Of a stretch of 64,000 nt of DNA, positions 16,057 to 24,529 are shown piece after piece (position 1 is the first letter of the stretch; each line of letters begins with the position of its first letter). A program made the translations under genes and the position numbers. The stretch is taken from positions 35,547 to 99,546 of the forward strand of contig JAIEPH010000074.1 of the NCBI GenBank assembly GCA_019749805.1, read 5' to 3'. Origin of the DNA: Mycobacteriaceae bacterium (GTDB lineage Bacteria > Actinomycetota > Actinomycetes > Mycobacteriales > Mycobacteriaceae). Below the pieces are notes generated by a model. That model made no database searches. It had not been told where the DNA came from and saw only the letters and a program-made list of their open reading frames with translations.

Positions 16057-17898
16057 TCAGCTGGGCGCCGACTGAGCCTCCGACAGCAGCTTCTCCGCGT
16101 GGTCGGTCACCTGCTTGAGGATGTTGAGCTGGCGCTCGAGTTCCTTCACGCGCGTGTTGCGTTCGTTCTCCTCGAGTTTGGCCGCGGCGATCGTCGCCTG
16201 CAGCGATTCGTTCAGCGATCGCGTCGTCTGGTTGGCAATACCACGGTAATGATCCCGCAGTTGGCGCTGGACACCCTTGAGCCGATCCCGCGACTCCTTG
16301 TTGACGACGAAAGAAACGTCGTCGATGAACCGGCGCGTGCTCAGCTTCGCCTCGTTGCGCACCCGCATCATGCGGTTGTCCATGTTCTCGCGGTACGCGC
16401 TGCGGCCCATCAGCAGACCGGCACCGAGGGACAGCGGATTGAACATGCCCAGACCTGCGAACGACGTCAACATGCCGAACATCAGGACACCGCCGTACGA
16501 GCCCTGCATACCTATCCCGACCTTGCGTGCCTTGCCGACCGGTTTGGCTTCGAGATTGGCCAGCGACTTGATCTCGCCGAGGCTGGCGCCCATCTCGCGC
16601 GCATCGATCTGCGGCATCTTGACGGCCTCCAGGCCGGCCTCGGTGAAGGTGCGGGCCACCTCTTCGGCCAACACCGTTGCACGCTGGTACGCCCAGACGA
16701 AGTTGTCTCCGACCGCGGTGGCTATCGCGTTCTCCAGCTCGGTCCCGATCTCGGCCCAGTGCTGCGTCGGGTCGCAGTTGTCGATCTCCTTCTCGATGTG
16801 CTGGCCGATGATCCGGAAGCGGCCGCGCAGATCGTGATCGATATCGGCTGTGAGATCGGCGATTCCGTCGTTGAGCACCTGCTGCCACAGCGCTGTCTGC
16901 TGCAGCGCCTCCTGTGCTTCCTCCTTGCGCCGCTCCAGATCCTCGGTGAGCCGGGCCCGCACATCCGCATCGTTGTGCGACGCCAGCTCGGTGCTGACCT
17001 TGAGCGTCAGATGTTCAGCAGCCGACCGTATCTCGGCAACCACCTGGTCCCGGATGTGATCCCGCTGCCGCGAAAGCACCTGCTCGGTGAGGAACTTCAC
17101 GATGGCCGGAAAGTTCGACTCCGCGTTGAGTTCCTTGTCGTTGAGCTGGATGGCGTGACTACGCAACAGCGACGACGCCGGAATCATCGGTATCGACAGG
17201 CCCGCCCGGTCGAGATGGGCCTTGTTCGCCTCGACGATCGCGCGCCAGTGGGGATACAGGTCGGTCTTGGTGGCAATGATCGTCGAGACCGGGCAGATAC
17301 CGAAAGCCTGCCGCATGAAGGTCATTTCGGGTTCGGTGAACTCCTGGCTGGTGTCACTGCACATCAACACCGCGTCGGCGTCGGGCAACAACCCCAACGT
17401 CGCCGACAGGTGCGGCTGGCCGTGCCCACCGACGCCGGGCGTGTCCACGAACGCCAATCCGTTCTTCAACAGCGGGCCCGTCGCGGTGACCTCGACCCGC
17501 AACACCTCGCGGCCGCCGGCCTGCGGGGCGCGGCGCAGATCGGTCTTGATGTCGGCCATTTCGATCTCGATGGCTTCCGGCTCCGCACCGTCGGGGCGTG
17601 CGACGATCAGCCGGGCCGAGGTGTTCTCGCCGTAGGACACCACCGTCGGCAGCACGGTGCTCTCGTCGTCGCCGACGCGCGCGACCGGAGCGTTGAGTAG
17701 CGAGTTGAGCAGCAGGCTCTTGCCCTGTTTGAGCTGTCCGGCCACCACCACCCGGATCTGCGGGTCGGTGATCCGCGTCTTGGCCCGGGCCAGGCGCTCG
17801 ACCAAGTCGCCGCGCTCGTTGACGTCGGCGATCTTGCTGGTGTGGTCGATCAACTCGACGATGACCTTGGTATTGCGAGGGTCACTCGGTTGCGTCAT
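16057..17898 (-). CDS. iniA: Dynamin-like GTPase IniA
   Basis: The 613-residue protein has P-loop GQLKQGKS at residues 54-61, G3 DTPGVGG, G4 ATKTD, a long helical stalk and a hydrophobic paddle-like segment (SYGGVLMFGMLTSFAGLGMF) near residue 470. A coiled coil closes the C-terminus. IniA of mycobacteria is a membrane-associated bacterial dynamin induced by cell-wall inhibitors. The ATG at 17898 is chosen over a GTG nine codons upstream because AGAGGA is 4 bases before it. Confidence 0.93.
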   Translation of the reverse strand: MTQPSDPRNTKVIVELIDHTSKIADVNERGDLVERLARAKTRITDPQIRVVVAGQLKQGKSLLLNSLLNAPVARVGDDESTVLPTVVSYGENTSARLIVARPDGAEPEAIEIEMADIKTDLRRAPQAGGREVLRVEVTATGPLLKNGLAFVDTPGVGGHGQPHLSATLGLLPDADAVLMCSDTSQEFTEPEMTFMRQAFGICPVSTIIATKTDLYPHWRAIVEANKAHLDRAGLSIPMIPASSLLRSHAIQLNDKELNAESNFPAIVKFLTEQVLSRQRDHIRDQVVAEIRSAAEHLTLKVSTELASHNDADVRARLTEDLERRKEEAQEALQQTALWQQVLNDGIADLTADIDHDLRGRFRIIGQHIEKEIDNCDPTQHWAEIGTELENAIATAVGDNFVWAYQRATVLAEEVARTFTEAGLEAVKMPQIDAREMGASLGEIKSLANLEAKPVGKARKVGIGMQGSYGGVLMFGMLTSFAGLGMFNPLSLGAGLLMGRSAYRENMDNRMMRVRNEAKLSTRRFIDDVSFVVNKESRDRLKGVQRQLRDHYRGIANQTTRSLNESLQATIAAAKLEENERNTRVKELERQLNILKQVTDHAEKLLSEAQSAPS

Positions 17899-17993
17899 GA
17901 AGTCCTCTGCCTGTGGCCTGTTCACCTAACGGTAGATGCGCGAACTGGCGGGGATCGAATTTCGATCCCCGCCAGTGGCGTTGTCGCGTGAGG

Positions 17994-18953
17994 TCAGAAC
18001 AGACCGGCGTCGACATTGTTGTCGACATCGACGCTGGTGTCGATGCTGCTGTTGACCTGACCCGAGTTGTCGACGGAGCTGTCCACCGAGTTGTCCTGGC
18101 CGGAATTGTCCACCGAGTCGTCGACCGAGTTGTCCTGGCCCGAGTTGTCCACCGAGTCGTCGACCGTGGTGTGGTTTCCGCCGACGGTGGTCGTGTCGTT
18201 GTCGACGATCACGATGCCGCCGCCGGAACCACCGGCCCCGCCGGACGCGCTGCCGCCGTCGTTGCCGATGCCGATCAGGCCACCGCCACCGTCGCCGCCG
18301 GCCGCACCACCACCGCTGCCACCGCTCATGTCGTTGTCGTTGATGACGGGTCCCTCGTTGTCGGAGATGATGTCGCCGCCGGCGGTCTGGTCGCCACTGT
18401 CGTCGATGTCGTTGTCCTCACCGATGTTGACATTGGAATCGTCGATGTCACCGGTGCTGACGTTCTCGTTGTCGTCACCGACCACATTGCCGTCGCCGTC
18501 GACATGGGTCGCGTCGATGTCGCCCGCCGTGCCGGTGTTGACCACGCCGCCGTTGGTGGCGGTGTTGCTGGTCTTGTCACCCAAGGTGATGTCACCGAAT
18601 TCCAGGTCGAAGTTGCCGACGCCCTGCTGCGAGTCCTCACCCGTCCTGTTCGACATGTTGGTCTCGGGGCTCATGAAACTGGTGTCGTTGTTCGACCACA
18701 TCTCGGTCTGGCGCTGCGGGGCGAAGGCGATGCCGTGGGTCTGGGCAACGGCCTGCTGCAGCCCGAAGACGGGATCGCCGCCGCCGTGCAGGACGGCGGC
18801 CGGTGCCACCGTGGCGGCGACTGCCTGCACCTGAGCGGCGGTCACATTGGACACGTTGGCCGCGGCCATCGAGCGGGCCGGGTCCGTAATGAATTCCTGG
18901 GCCCGGATCGGATCACGGAAGAGGTCCAGGAGCCAGTCGATTACGTTCGTCAT
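17994..18953 (-). CDS. iniB: IniB
   Basis: The 319-residue protein opens with the IniB N-terminal domain (MTNVIDWLLDLFRDPIRAQE, about residues 1-60). A low-complexity acidic/Gly/Asn region follows. The C-terminus repeats the unit SVDNSGQDN three times (DNA about 18060-18150). Glycine-rich low complexity is typical of M. tuberculosis IniB, whose function is still unclear. It is 95 bp upstream of iniA in the same direction, and its own upstream region carries TTAGGGG repeats. The N-terminus resembles that of the protein at 19207-19740. Confidence 0.85.
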   Translation of the reverse strand: MTNVIDWLLDLFRDPIRAQEFITDPARSMAAANVSNVTAAQVQAVAATVAPAAVLHGGGDPVFGLQQAVAQTHGIAFAPQRQTEMWSNNDTSFMSPETNMSNRTGEDSQQGVGNFDLEFGDITLGDKTSNTATNGGVVNTGTAGDIDATHVDGDGNVVGDDNENVSTGDIDDSNVNIGEDNDIDDSGDQTAGGDIISDNEGPVINDNDMSGGSGGGAAGGDGGGGLIGIGNDGGSASGGAGGSGGGIVIVDNDTTTVGGNHTTVDDSVDNSGQDNSVDDSVDNSGQDNSVDSSVDNSGQVNSSIDTSVDVDNNVDAGLF

Positions 18954-19020
18954 TTCTGTCGTCCTTCAGTCATGTTGTCGGAAGCTGGTCACCGGGCTGT
19001 CCGGCGAACTGATGACCACG

Positions 19021-19129
19021 TTAGGGACCAGCCGACTCCCCTGAAACGGGGTCGAAACCCCTGCCTGTCACGAGGCACCTCGGGATGGGTCATGGACCTA
19101 CGTTAGGGGATTAGGGGGTTGTTAGGGGG
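19021..19129. promoter_or_regulatory. TTAGGGG/CCCCTAA repeats upstream of iniB
   Basis: TTAGGGA at 19021, TTAGGGG at 19103, TTAGGGGG at 19111 and TTAGGGGG at 19122 lie in the 253-bp region that drives iniB. The same motif recurs at 19869-19908. They are candidate binding sites for the locus regulator (inference). Confidence 0.5.
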
Positions 19130-19206
19130 TGCGCTCGCGGCGGGCGAAAACAAAACTGCGCGGCCGGTTGCGGCCGCGCAGTCGTGATGGTGAGGGGTCA
19201 GAAGAT

Positions 19207-19740
19207 TCAAAAGATGTCGTATCCGGACGGGTCGGAATCCATATCGGCGACCTCGATGACGGTTTCGCTGAGATCGCCGTCGGCCGGCAGGTCGAACACC
19301 GGCAGATCGTCGATGATCGGCTGGTCGAATTGCAGCGACCCATCGTTGGCGCCGACCACCCCGGGGATGTTCGAATCGTGCAGCGCATCCAGTCCGGAGT
19401 CCAGCACGTCATCCTGCGAATCGACATAGTCGGTGATGGTCGTGTGCACATCGTCGACCGCCTGAACAGGCACTTGGTCGTCGAACGCGTCGAACGCCGC
19501 CGTCGCGGCGCCGCTCGCCCACACGTTGTCGGCCATGTCGACGATGCCCCCGGCCCCCGTGCTGGGCACGGCCGCGCCCAGTGACTCCGTGACAACCGGA
19601 ATCAGGTTGCTGACGTCGGCAGTGGTCACGTTGGTGAGGTTGGCGTCGAGAATGGCTTGGTCCGGGTTTTCTGCGTAGCGCGCGGCAGCGTCGGGATCTC
19701 GAACCAGGGACATCACGAAGTCGAGCAGCGAGTTGGCCAT
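19207..19740 (-). CDS. IniB-domain protein (Rv0340-like)
   Basis: The 177-residue protein starts with the same module as IniB (MANSLLDFVMSLVRDPDAAA; then DANLTNVTTADVSNLIPVV), followed by an acidic region with many Asp and Val residues. Position directly before iniB, orientation and length agree with M. tuberculosis Rv0340 (about 179 residues, from memory). A strong AAGGAGGG site precedes the ATG at 19740; a longer open frame to 19788 is not supported. Function is unknown but likely tied to IniB. Confidence 0.75.
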   Translation of the reverse strand: MANSLLDFVMSLVRDPDAAARYAENPDQAILDANLTNVTTADVSNLIPVVTESLGAAVPSTGAGGIVDMADNVWASGAATAAFDAFDDQVPVQAVDDVHTTITDYVDSQDDVLDSGLDALHDSNIPGVVGANDGSLQFDQPIIDDLPVFDLPADGDLSETVIEVADMDSDPSGYDIF

Positions 19741-19868
19741 GAAACACCCTCCTTCCCAATACAGATATAGATGACAGACAGATGGCACGAGCCAGATGGC
19801 TTGTCACGATGCTATCCACCGCGGACGCCGCAGAGATCGGTGCGAAACCCACCTCTACACCCGGGGCA

Positions 19869-19908
19869 TTAGGGGGCCCGACGTTAGGGGTTTTCGCGGC
19901 ATAGGGGG
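19869..19908. promoter_or_regulatory. TTAGGGG repeats in the divergent region
   Basis: TTAGGGGG at 19869, TTAGGGG at 19884 and the related ATAGGGGG at 19901 lie between the Rv0340-like gene and the divergent Hsp70-like gene. They match the motif found upstream of iniB. Together with GGGG at 19863 they also give four G-tracts that could fold as a long-loop quadruplex. Confidence 0.5.
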
Positions 19909-19971
19909 ATGTGCCGGGTTTTGGGCTGCAGAGCCGCTATCGTGATGGTCGGCCGAAACGCAGAGGAAAAG

Positions 19972-21774
19972 ATGAGCGACTCTCTCGGGTTGTCGATTGG
20001 GATGACCAATTTGGTGGCGGCTCGCATGGGCCGTCCCCCGGTGATGCGACGTTCCGTGCTCACATTGTTCGAGGACCGAGCAGCCGAAGTCGGCGTGCCG
20101 TCCGAATATTCAGGGGACCCTTCGATCCGGCCGTCTGGAATGGTGCTGACGGGGTTCGTCGAGCGCGTGGGCGATCCGGTGCCGTTGGTCGCGGCCGATG
20201 GCTCGGCCCACCGCGGCGAGCAGGTGCTCGTCGAAGCCCTCGACGCAATGGCACGCACCGTCGGCGGCGGTGCACCCATCGCGATCGCGGTGCCCGCGCA
20301 CTGGGGTGCCGCGACGGTCGGCGCACTGCGCGGCGCGTTGCGCGCCACCCCGAGCCTGGCTCCCAACGGTGTCGCGCCGGCGTTGGTCCCGGATTCGGTC
20401 GCCGCACTTTCGGCGTTGCAGGCGGCGCCGGGACTGCCGTCCAGCGGCGTCGTGGTGCTGTGCGATTTCGGCGGCAGCGGTACCAGCGTCACGCTGGCCG
20501 ACGCGGGCGCCAACTACGACACCATCGGTGAGACCGTGCGGTACGCCGACTTCTCCGGCGATCAGATCGATCAGGCGCTGCTGAACCACGTCGTCGCCGG
20601 CATCGCGGAGGCGAGCGACGCCGATCCCGCGAACACGGCGGCCGTCGGTTCGTTGGCCAAGTTGCGCAACGACTGCAGGCTGGCCAAGGAGCGGTTGTCC
20701 GCCGAGACCGCCGCGGCCGTCCACGCCGAACTACCGGGCTTCGCATCCGATGTCCGCGTGACGCGCACCGAGTTGGAACAGCTCATCGCCGCACCGTTGA
20801 CCGGCTTCCTCCATACCGTTGAAGAAGCACTGCAGCGCAACAACATTGCCGCTGCCGATGTATCGGCCGTGGCAACCGTCGGCGGCGGTGCGAACATCCC
20901 GCTGGTGACGCAGCAGCTCTCGACGCGGCTGCGCGCGCCCGTCGTCACAACCCCGCAATCGCAGGTGAACGTGGCCGCGGGCGCTGCGGTGCTGGCCGAA
21001 GGTGCTGACGCGGCAACGGGAATGGCCACCGCTGCCGATGCCCCCACGGGGATGGCCCCGACCGCGGGCTGGGTCGCGGGGGCGGCCGGTGCGGGTGCAG
21101 CAGGCGCGGCCGCAGCGGGCATGGCCGGCGACGCGACGGATTCCTCGACGTTCCGTGCGCTCGCATGGTCGCAGGACGACATCCCTGCCGGGGGCGGCGA
21201 GCCCGTGCCGTACACCGGCGACGACTACACCTTCGACCCAGCTGCCACCGGGTCGGCGGCCAGGCCGCCGATGGAGTTCAGCCACGAAGAAGAAGGCTTC
21301 ACCCCCGAACCGGGACCGCTGCCCTGGTACAAGCGTCCAACGATCCTGTTCGGTGCCGCCGCCGCGGCCGTGCTGTTGGCCATCGGCGGTCTCGCGGTCA
21401 CGCTGACCGGCACGTCCAGCAACACCGGTCCGGTTACCGAGACGGCGACGACCTTCGAGACCGGCCCGTCGCCCGCGGGACCACCCACCTCGCAGACCAT
21501 CACCGTCACGGGATCTGACGGCCAGCCGAGCACCACCGTTGTGCCGCCTCCCTCGACGACGACCACGACGACCACCGCCCCGTCGACGACCTCGTCGACG
21601 ACAACCACGACAACCACGACAACGACCACACAACCGACGACCACTCAACCGACGACGACACAGCCGACCACCACCCAACCGACCACTACCCAGCCTCCGA
21701 CCACCACCGAAGATCCGATCATCACGACAACAGTGGTCGTTCCCGACGTGGTGGTTCCCGACGACGGCACGTGA
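19972..21774 (+). CDS. Membrane-anchored Hsp70-like protein with Thr-rich tail
   Basis: The 600-residue protein has an Hsp70-type ATPase fold at about residues 1-350: phosphate-1-like LGLSIGMTNLVAAR, phosphate-2 LCDFGGSGTSVTL (about 164-172) and adenosine motif TVGGGANIPLV. The usual Asp of DLGTT is Ser. Instead of a peptide-binding domain it has an Ala/Gly-rich linker, one membrane helix at about 457-478 (LFGAAAAAVLLAIGGLAVTL) and a Thr/Pro tail with several TTTQP repeats. The ATG at 19972 follows AGAGGAAA. It ends 3 bp before iniR, so the two look like an operon, and it is divergent from the iniBAC genes. Its role is unknown; a sensor is inferred. Confidence 0.8.
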   Translation: MSDSLGLSIGMTNLVAARMGRPPVMRRSVLTLFEDRAAEVGVPSEYSGDPSIRPSGMVLTGFVERVGDPVPLVAADGSAHRGEQVLVEALDAMARTVGGGAPIAIAVPAHWGAATVGALRGALRATPSLAPNGVAPALVPDSVAALSALQAAPGLPSSGVVVLCDFGGSGTSVTLADAGANYDTIGETVRYADFSGDQIDQALLNHVVAGIAEASDADPANTAAVGSLAKLRNDCRLAKERLSAETAAAVHAELPGFASDVRVTRTELEQLIAAPLTGFLHTVEEALQRNNIAAADVSAVATVGGGANIPLVTQQLSTRLRAPVVTTPQSQVNVAAGAAVLAEGADAATGMATAADAPTGMAPTAGWVAGAAGAGAAGAAAAGMAGDATDSSTFRALAWSQDDIPAGGGEPVPYTGDDYTFDPAATGSAARPPMEFSHEEEGFTPEPGPLPWYKRPTILFGAAAAAVLLAIGGLAVTLTGTSSNTGPVTETATTFETGPSPAGPPTSQTITVTGSDGQPSTTVVPPPSTTTTTTTAPSTTSSTTTTTTTTTTTQPTTTQPTTTQPTTTQPTTTQPPTTTEDPIITTTVVVPDVVVPDDGT

Positions 21775-21777
21775 TCC

Positions 21778-24315
21778 ATGCCCAAACCGGCGCCGGAGCA
21801 CATAATCGAGATCCCGCCGCCCGCGCGTGACACCGTCGCGGCGCTGACGGCAGCGCCGGGCGAACCGGTAAAGCTCCTGGTGGCCGGCGGCATCGGCAGC
21901 GGTAAGACGTCGATCCTCGCCGCGGTGCGAAACACATTGCGTACGGCCGGGATTCCGCTTCTCACGCGGCCGCCGCGCAGTGGTGACGATCCGGCAGCGG
22001 CCATTGTGATCGACGACGCGCATCTGCTCGACGATGTCGAACTCGGACAGCTCGTCGACCGCGTAGCCGATCCCGCTTCGACGGTTGTCGTTGCGACGGA
22101 ACCCCTCGCGCACCGGCCCGCGCTGCGTGCCTTGGCCACCGCGATCGAACGCGAGAACCCCGTCGTGACGATCGGCGCATTGAGCCCACCTGACGTGACG
22201 CGTGCCGCGGCCGAAATCCTGGGCGCCACACCGACACCCGAGTTCATCCGTGCGCTCATGGTGTCCACGGCCGGGCTGCCGTTCCTGTTGGAGCCGGCGA
22301 TCACCGCCGCGTCCTCCCGCGAGGGCGAGGCGCCGACGTCGGCGCTAGCGCAGGCGGCGAGCTTCGCGCTCATCGAACGGTTACGCCGACTCGACGAACC
22401 GGTGTTGGACACCCTGCTGGTGACCTCGCTGAGTCCCGGCCTGGGTCCCGACGACGTCGCTGCGACGCTGCGCATCGAAGCCCAGGACGCCCAGTTCCTT
22501 GTCGACCGCGCCCGCGCAACCGGATTGATCGAGCCGTCGCACAGTCACACCTTCCTGCGTTCCGTGCACCACTGCATCGCACAGATCATCGGTACCGCGC
22601 GCCACCACGAAACCGAAATCGCATTGCTCGTCTCTCAGATCGAATCATCAACGCTGTCAGCTGATCTCGCGTTGCGGCTGGCCGAGCACGGGCTTCGCGA
22701 CGATCGGCTGGCGAGCGCATTGGCCAAGCTCGCGGTCGAAAGCCACGGCGAACCTGCAAGGGCGGCAAGGCTTTATCGCGCGGCAGCCGACGCAGGGGCG
22801 ACGAAGCTCAACGCGAGATTGGCCGACGCGCTCGCCCTGACGGGCGACTGTGCGACCGCGGGCCGGATAGCCGACGAGCTGCTCGGGTCCGACGACGCGG
22901 CCGAGCGCGCTGCCGCGGTCCGCATCGCGGCCAGCATCGCTGCGCACGACGGCAACTCCGCGCAGGCCGCCGACATCTTCCGCTGGCTCGGCGCCTATCC
23001 GGACGCGTTCGTCGGCTCGGCGGGCGCCATCGTGTCACTTGCGGTTGGGGATCTGCCCGCAGCCCGAGTGGCGCTCAGCGCCGAGAGCGCGGGCCCGCCG
23101 ACGTCGACCTCGCGCGCCGCCCGCAGCCTCGCCGAGGGGCTCCTGATGTCCCTCGATGCTCCTTACCCTTCAACGGTCGCACGCCTGGGCCAGTCGATCA
23201 CCGCCGATCAGTCGCAGACGGGCGTCGCACCCGACACCCCCGCGGCGCTGGTGACACTCGCCGCCCTGCACGGCGGCGATCCCGTACGGGCCCGCAGCGT
23301 GATCGGCCGCGCCGTGCGGACATCCCTCGACGAAAGCCCCGAGAACACAACCTTCGCCGCACGCAGACACCGGCTGTTGTTGGGCTGGGTGCGGATGCTC
23401 GACGGTCACCTACAGGCCGCGACGGCCGACGTCGCCGCCGTTGCCGCGGACGCAGATGCGCTGCACCGCCGGGACGCACTGTGGGCGTCGGCGTTGCAGA
23501 CGGCGATCGCGCGCCGTAGCGGCGACAGCGGCGCGGTACAGAAGCATTGGTATGCGGCGGCCGAAGTGCTCGCCGAATACTCAATGGATCTCTTCTCCCT
23601 GCTGCCGTTGGGCGAGCTATGGGTGGCCGCGGCCCGGCTTCGTCAGATCGACCGGCTGCAGCACACACTCGACGAGGCGTTCGCCCTGCTGGACTCGCTC
23701 GGAAACCCGCTGTTGTGGTCGGTGCCGTTGCGCTGGGCCGGGGTGCACGCCGGGATCCTCACCAGTTCACCGGAGGCAGTGGCGCCGCACGGTCAGGCGT
23801 TGACCGCCGCCGCCGGCCACAGCCCCTTCGCCAAAGCGTTGGCCACCGCGGGCCGCACGTGGCTGCGGGTGCTCGCCAACCACGTGGACACCGACGAAGT
23901 CGCCGCGGCGGCGCGCGGGCTGTCACAATTCGGGCTCACCTGGGATGCCACCCGGCTGGCGGGGCAGGCCGCGTTACACACGCCCGACGGCCGCGTGTCG
24001 GGTGCGATGCTGCAGCTGGCTCGCGACCTGAAACAGACCACCGCACTGGATGCGACGCCGAGCCTCGACACGTCGGCAGCCGTCGACAGCCACCCCGGTC
24101 CCACCCGCCCGGCCGGGACGAAACTGTCGGACCGAGAGCGCGAAGTCGCCGAACTCCTATTGCTCGGTATGCCGTACCGCGACATCGGCACCCAGCTGTT
24201 CATCTCAGCGAAGACCGTCGAGCATCACGTCGCGCGGATCCGGCGACGGCTGGGCGCCGAATCACGTTCGGAGATGTTGTCGATGCTGCGCGCGATGGTC
24301 GCACCGCAGGGCTGA
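21778..24315 (+). CDS. iniR: LAL/LuxR-family regulator IniR
   Basis: The 845-residue protein has an N-terminal ATPase with Walker A GGIGSGKTS (about residues 37-45) and Walker B AAIVIDDAHLL (about 75-85). A long helical repeat region follows, then a C-terminal LuxR helix-turn-helix (LSDREREVAELLLLGMPYRD and TVEHHVARIRRRLG, the last 65 residues). Architecture and position next to the ini genes match M. tuberculosis Rv0339c/IniR, the activator of iniBAC. It starts 3 bp after the Hsp70-like gene. Confidence 0.85.
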   Translation: MPKPAPEHIIEIPPPARDTVAALTAAPGEPVKLLVAGGIGSGKTSILAAVRNTLRTAGIPLLTRPPRSGDDPAAAIVIDDAHLLDDVELGQLVDRVADPASTVVVATEPLAHRPALRALATAIERENPVVTIGALSPPDVTRAAAEILGATPTPEFIRALMVSTAGLPFLLEPAITAASSREGEAPTSALAQAASFALIERLRRLDEPVLDTLLVTSLSPGLGPDDVAATLRIEAQDAQFLVDRARATGLIEPSHSHTFLRSVHHCIAQIIGTARHHETEIALLVSQIESSTLSADLALRLAEHGLRDDRLASALAKLAVESHGEPARAARLYRAAADAGATKLNARLADALALTGDCATAGRIADELLGSDDAAERAAAVRIAASIAAHDGNSAQAADIFRWLGAYPDAFVGSAGAIVSLAVGDLPAARVALSAESAGPPTSTSRAARSLAEGLLMSLDAPYPSTVARLGQSITADQSQTGVAPDTPAALVTLAALHGGDPVRARSVIGRAVRTSLDESPENTTFAARRHRLLLGWVRMLDGHLQAATADVAAVAADADALHRRDALWASALQTAIARRSGDSGAVQKHWYAAAEVLAEYSMDLFSLLPLGELWVAAARLRQIDRLQHTLDEAFALLDSLGNPLLWSVPLRWAGVHAGILTSSPEAVAPHGQALTAAAGHSPFAKALATAGRTWLRVLANHVDTDEVAAAARGLSQFGLTWDATRLAGQAALHTPDGRVSGAMLQLARDLKQTTALDATPSLDTSAAVDSHPGPTRPAGTKLSDREREVAELLLLGMPYRDIGTQLFISAKTVEHHVARIRRRLGAESRSEMLSMLRAMVAPQG

Positions 24316-24468
24316 TCACCTGTGATTCCTGCCACCAGTGTCAGCGGCAGCGACGGCGGAACCGGCAGCCCCGACTGCCATCCGGTACGTGTCGTGAACC
24401 GTAGTTAGGTCAGCCTGCGTAGACCTGAATCAAGCTGTGGTGTAACTATGAGCAGGCATGCAGCGAAA

Positions 24469-24511
24469 GTTACTGACCGGTAACATGAGATAAGTTACCC
24501 TTGAGTAACTT
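24469..24511. promoter_or_regulatory. Two GTTAC-N6-GTAAC operators before etfD
   Basis: GTTAC, 6 bases, GTAAC at 24469-24484, and AAGTTAC, 6 bases, GTAACTT (perfect 7-bp arms) at 24492-24511. Identical core and spacer suggest two sites for one dimeric regulator, possibly a TetR-type repressor of fatty-acid oxidation (inference). They end 18 bp before the start codon of etfD. The rest of 24316-24529 shows no gene. Confidence 0.6.
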
Positions 24512-24529
24512 GATGACGGGAGGCGCGCG

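Noticed and set aside
14634..17700. Long plus-strand frames opposite iniC and iniA (14634-16118, 16099-17700)
   Set aside because: They are complements of the GTPase genes. P-loops and full-length homology place the coding on the minus strand.
17913..19106. 397-codon plus-strand frame over iniB
   Set aside because: Val/Asp-rich repeats are the complement of the IniB low-complexity tail.
19103..19129. TTAGGG repeats as telomere-like or mobile-element ends
   Set aside because: Irregular spacing, chromosomal core context and repetition only in ini promoters argue for regulatory sites.
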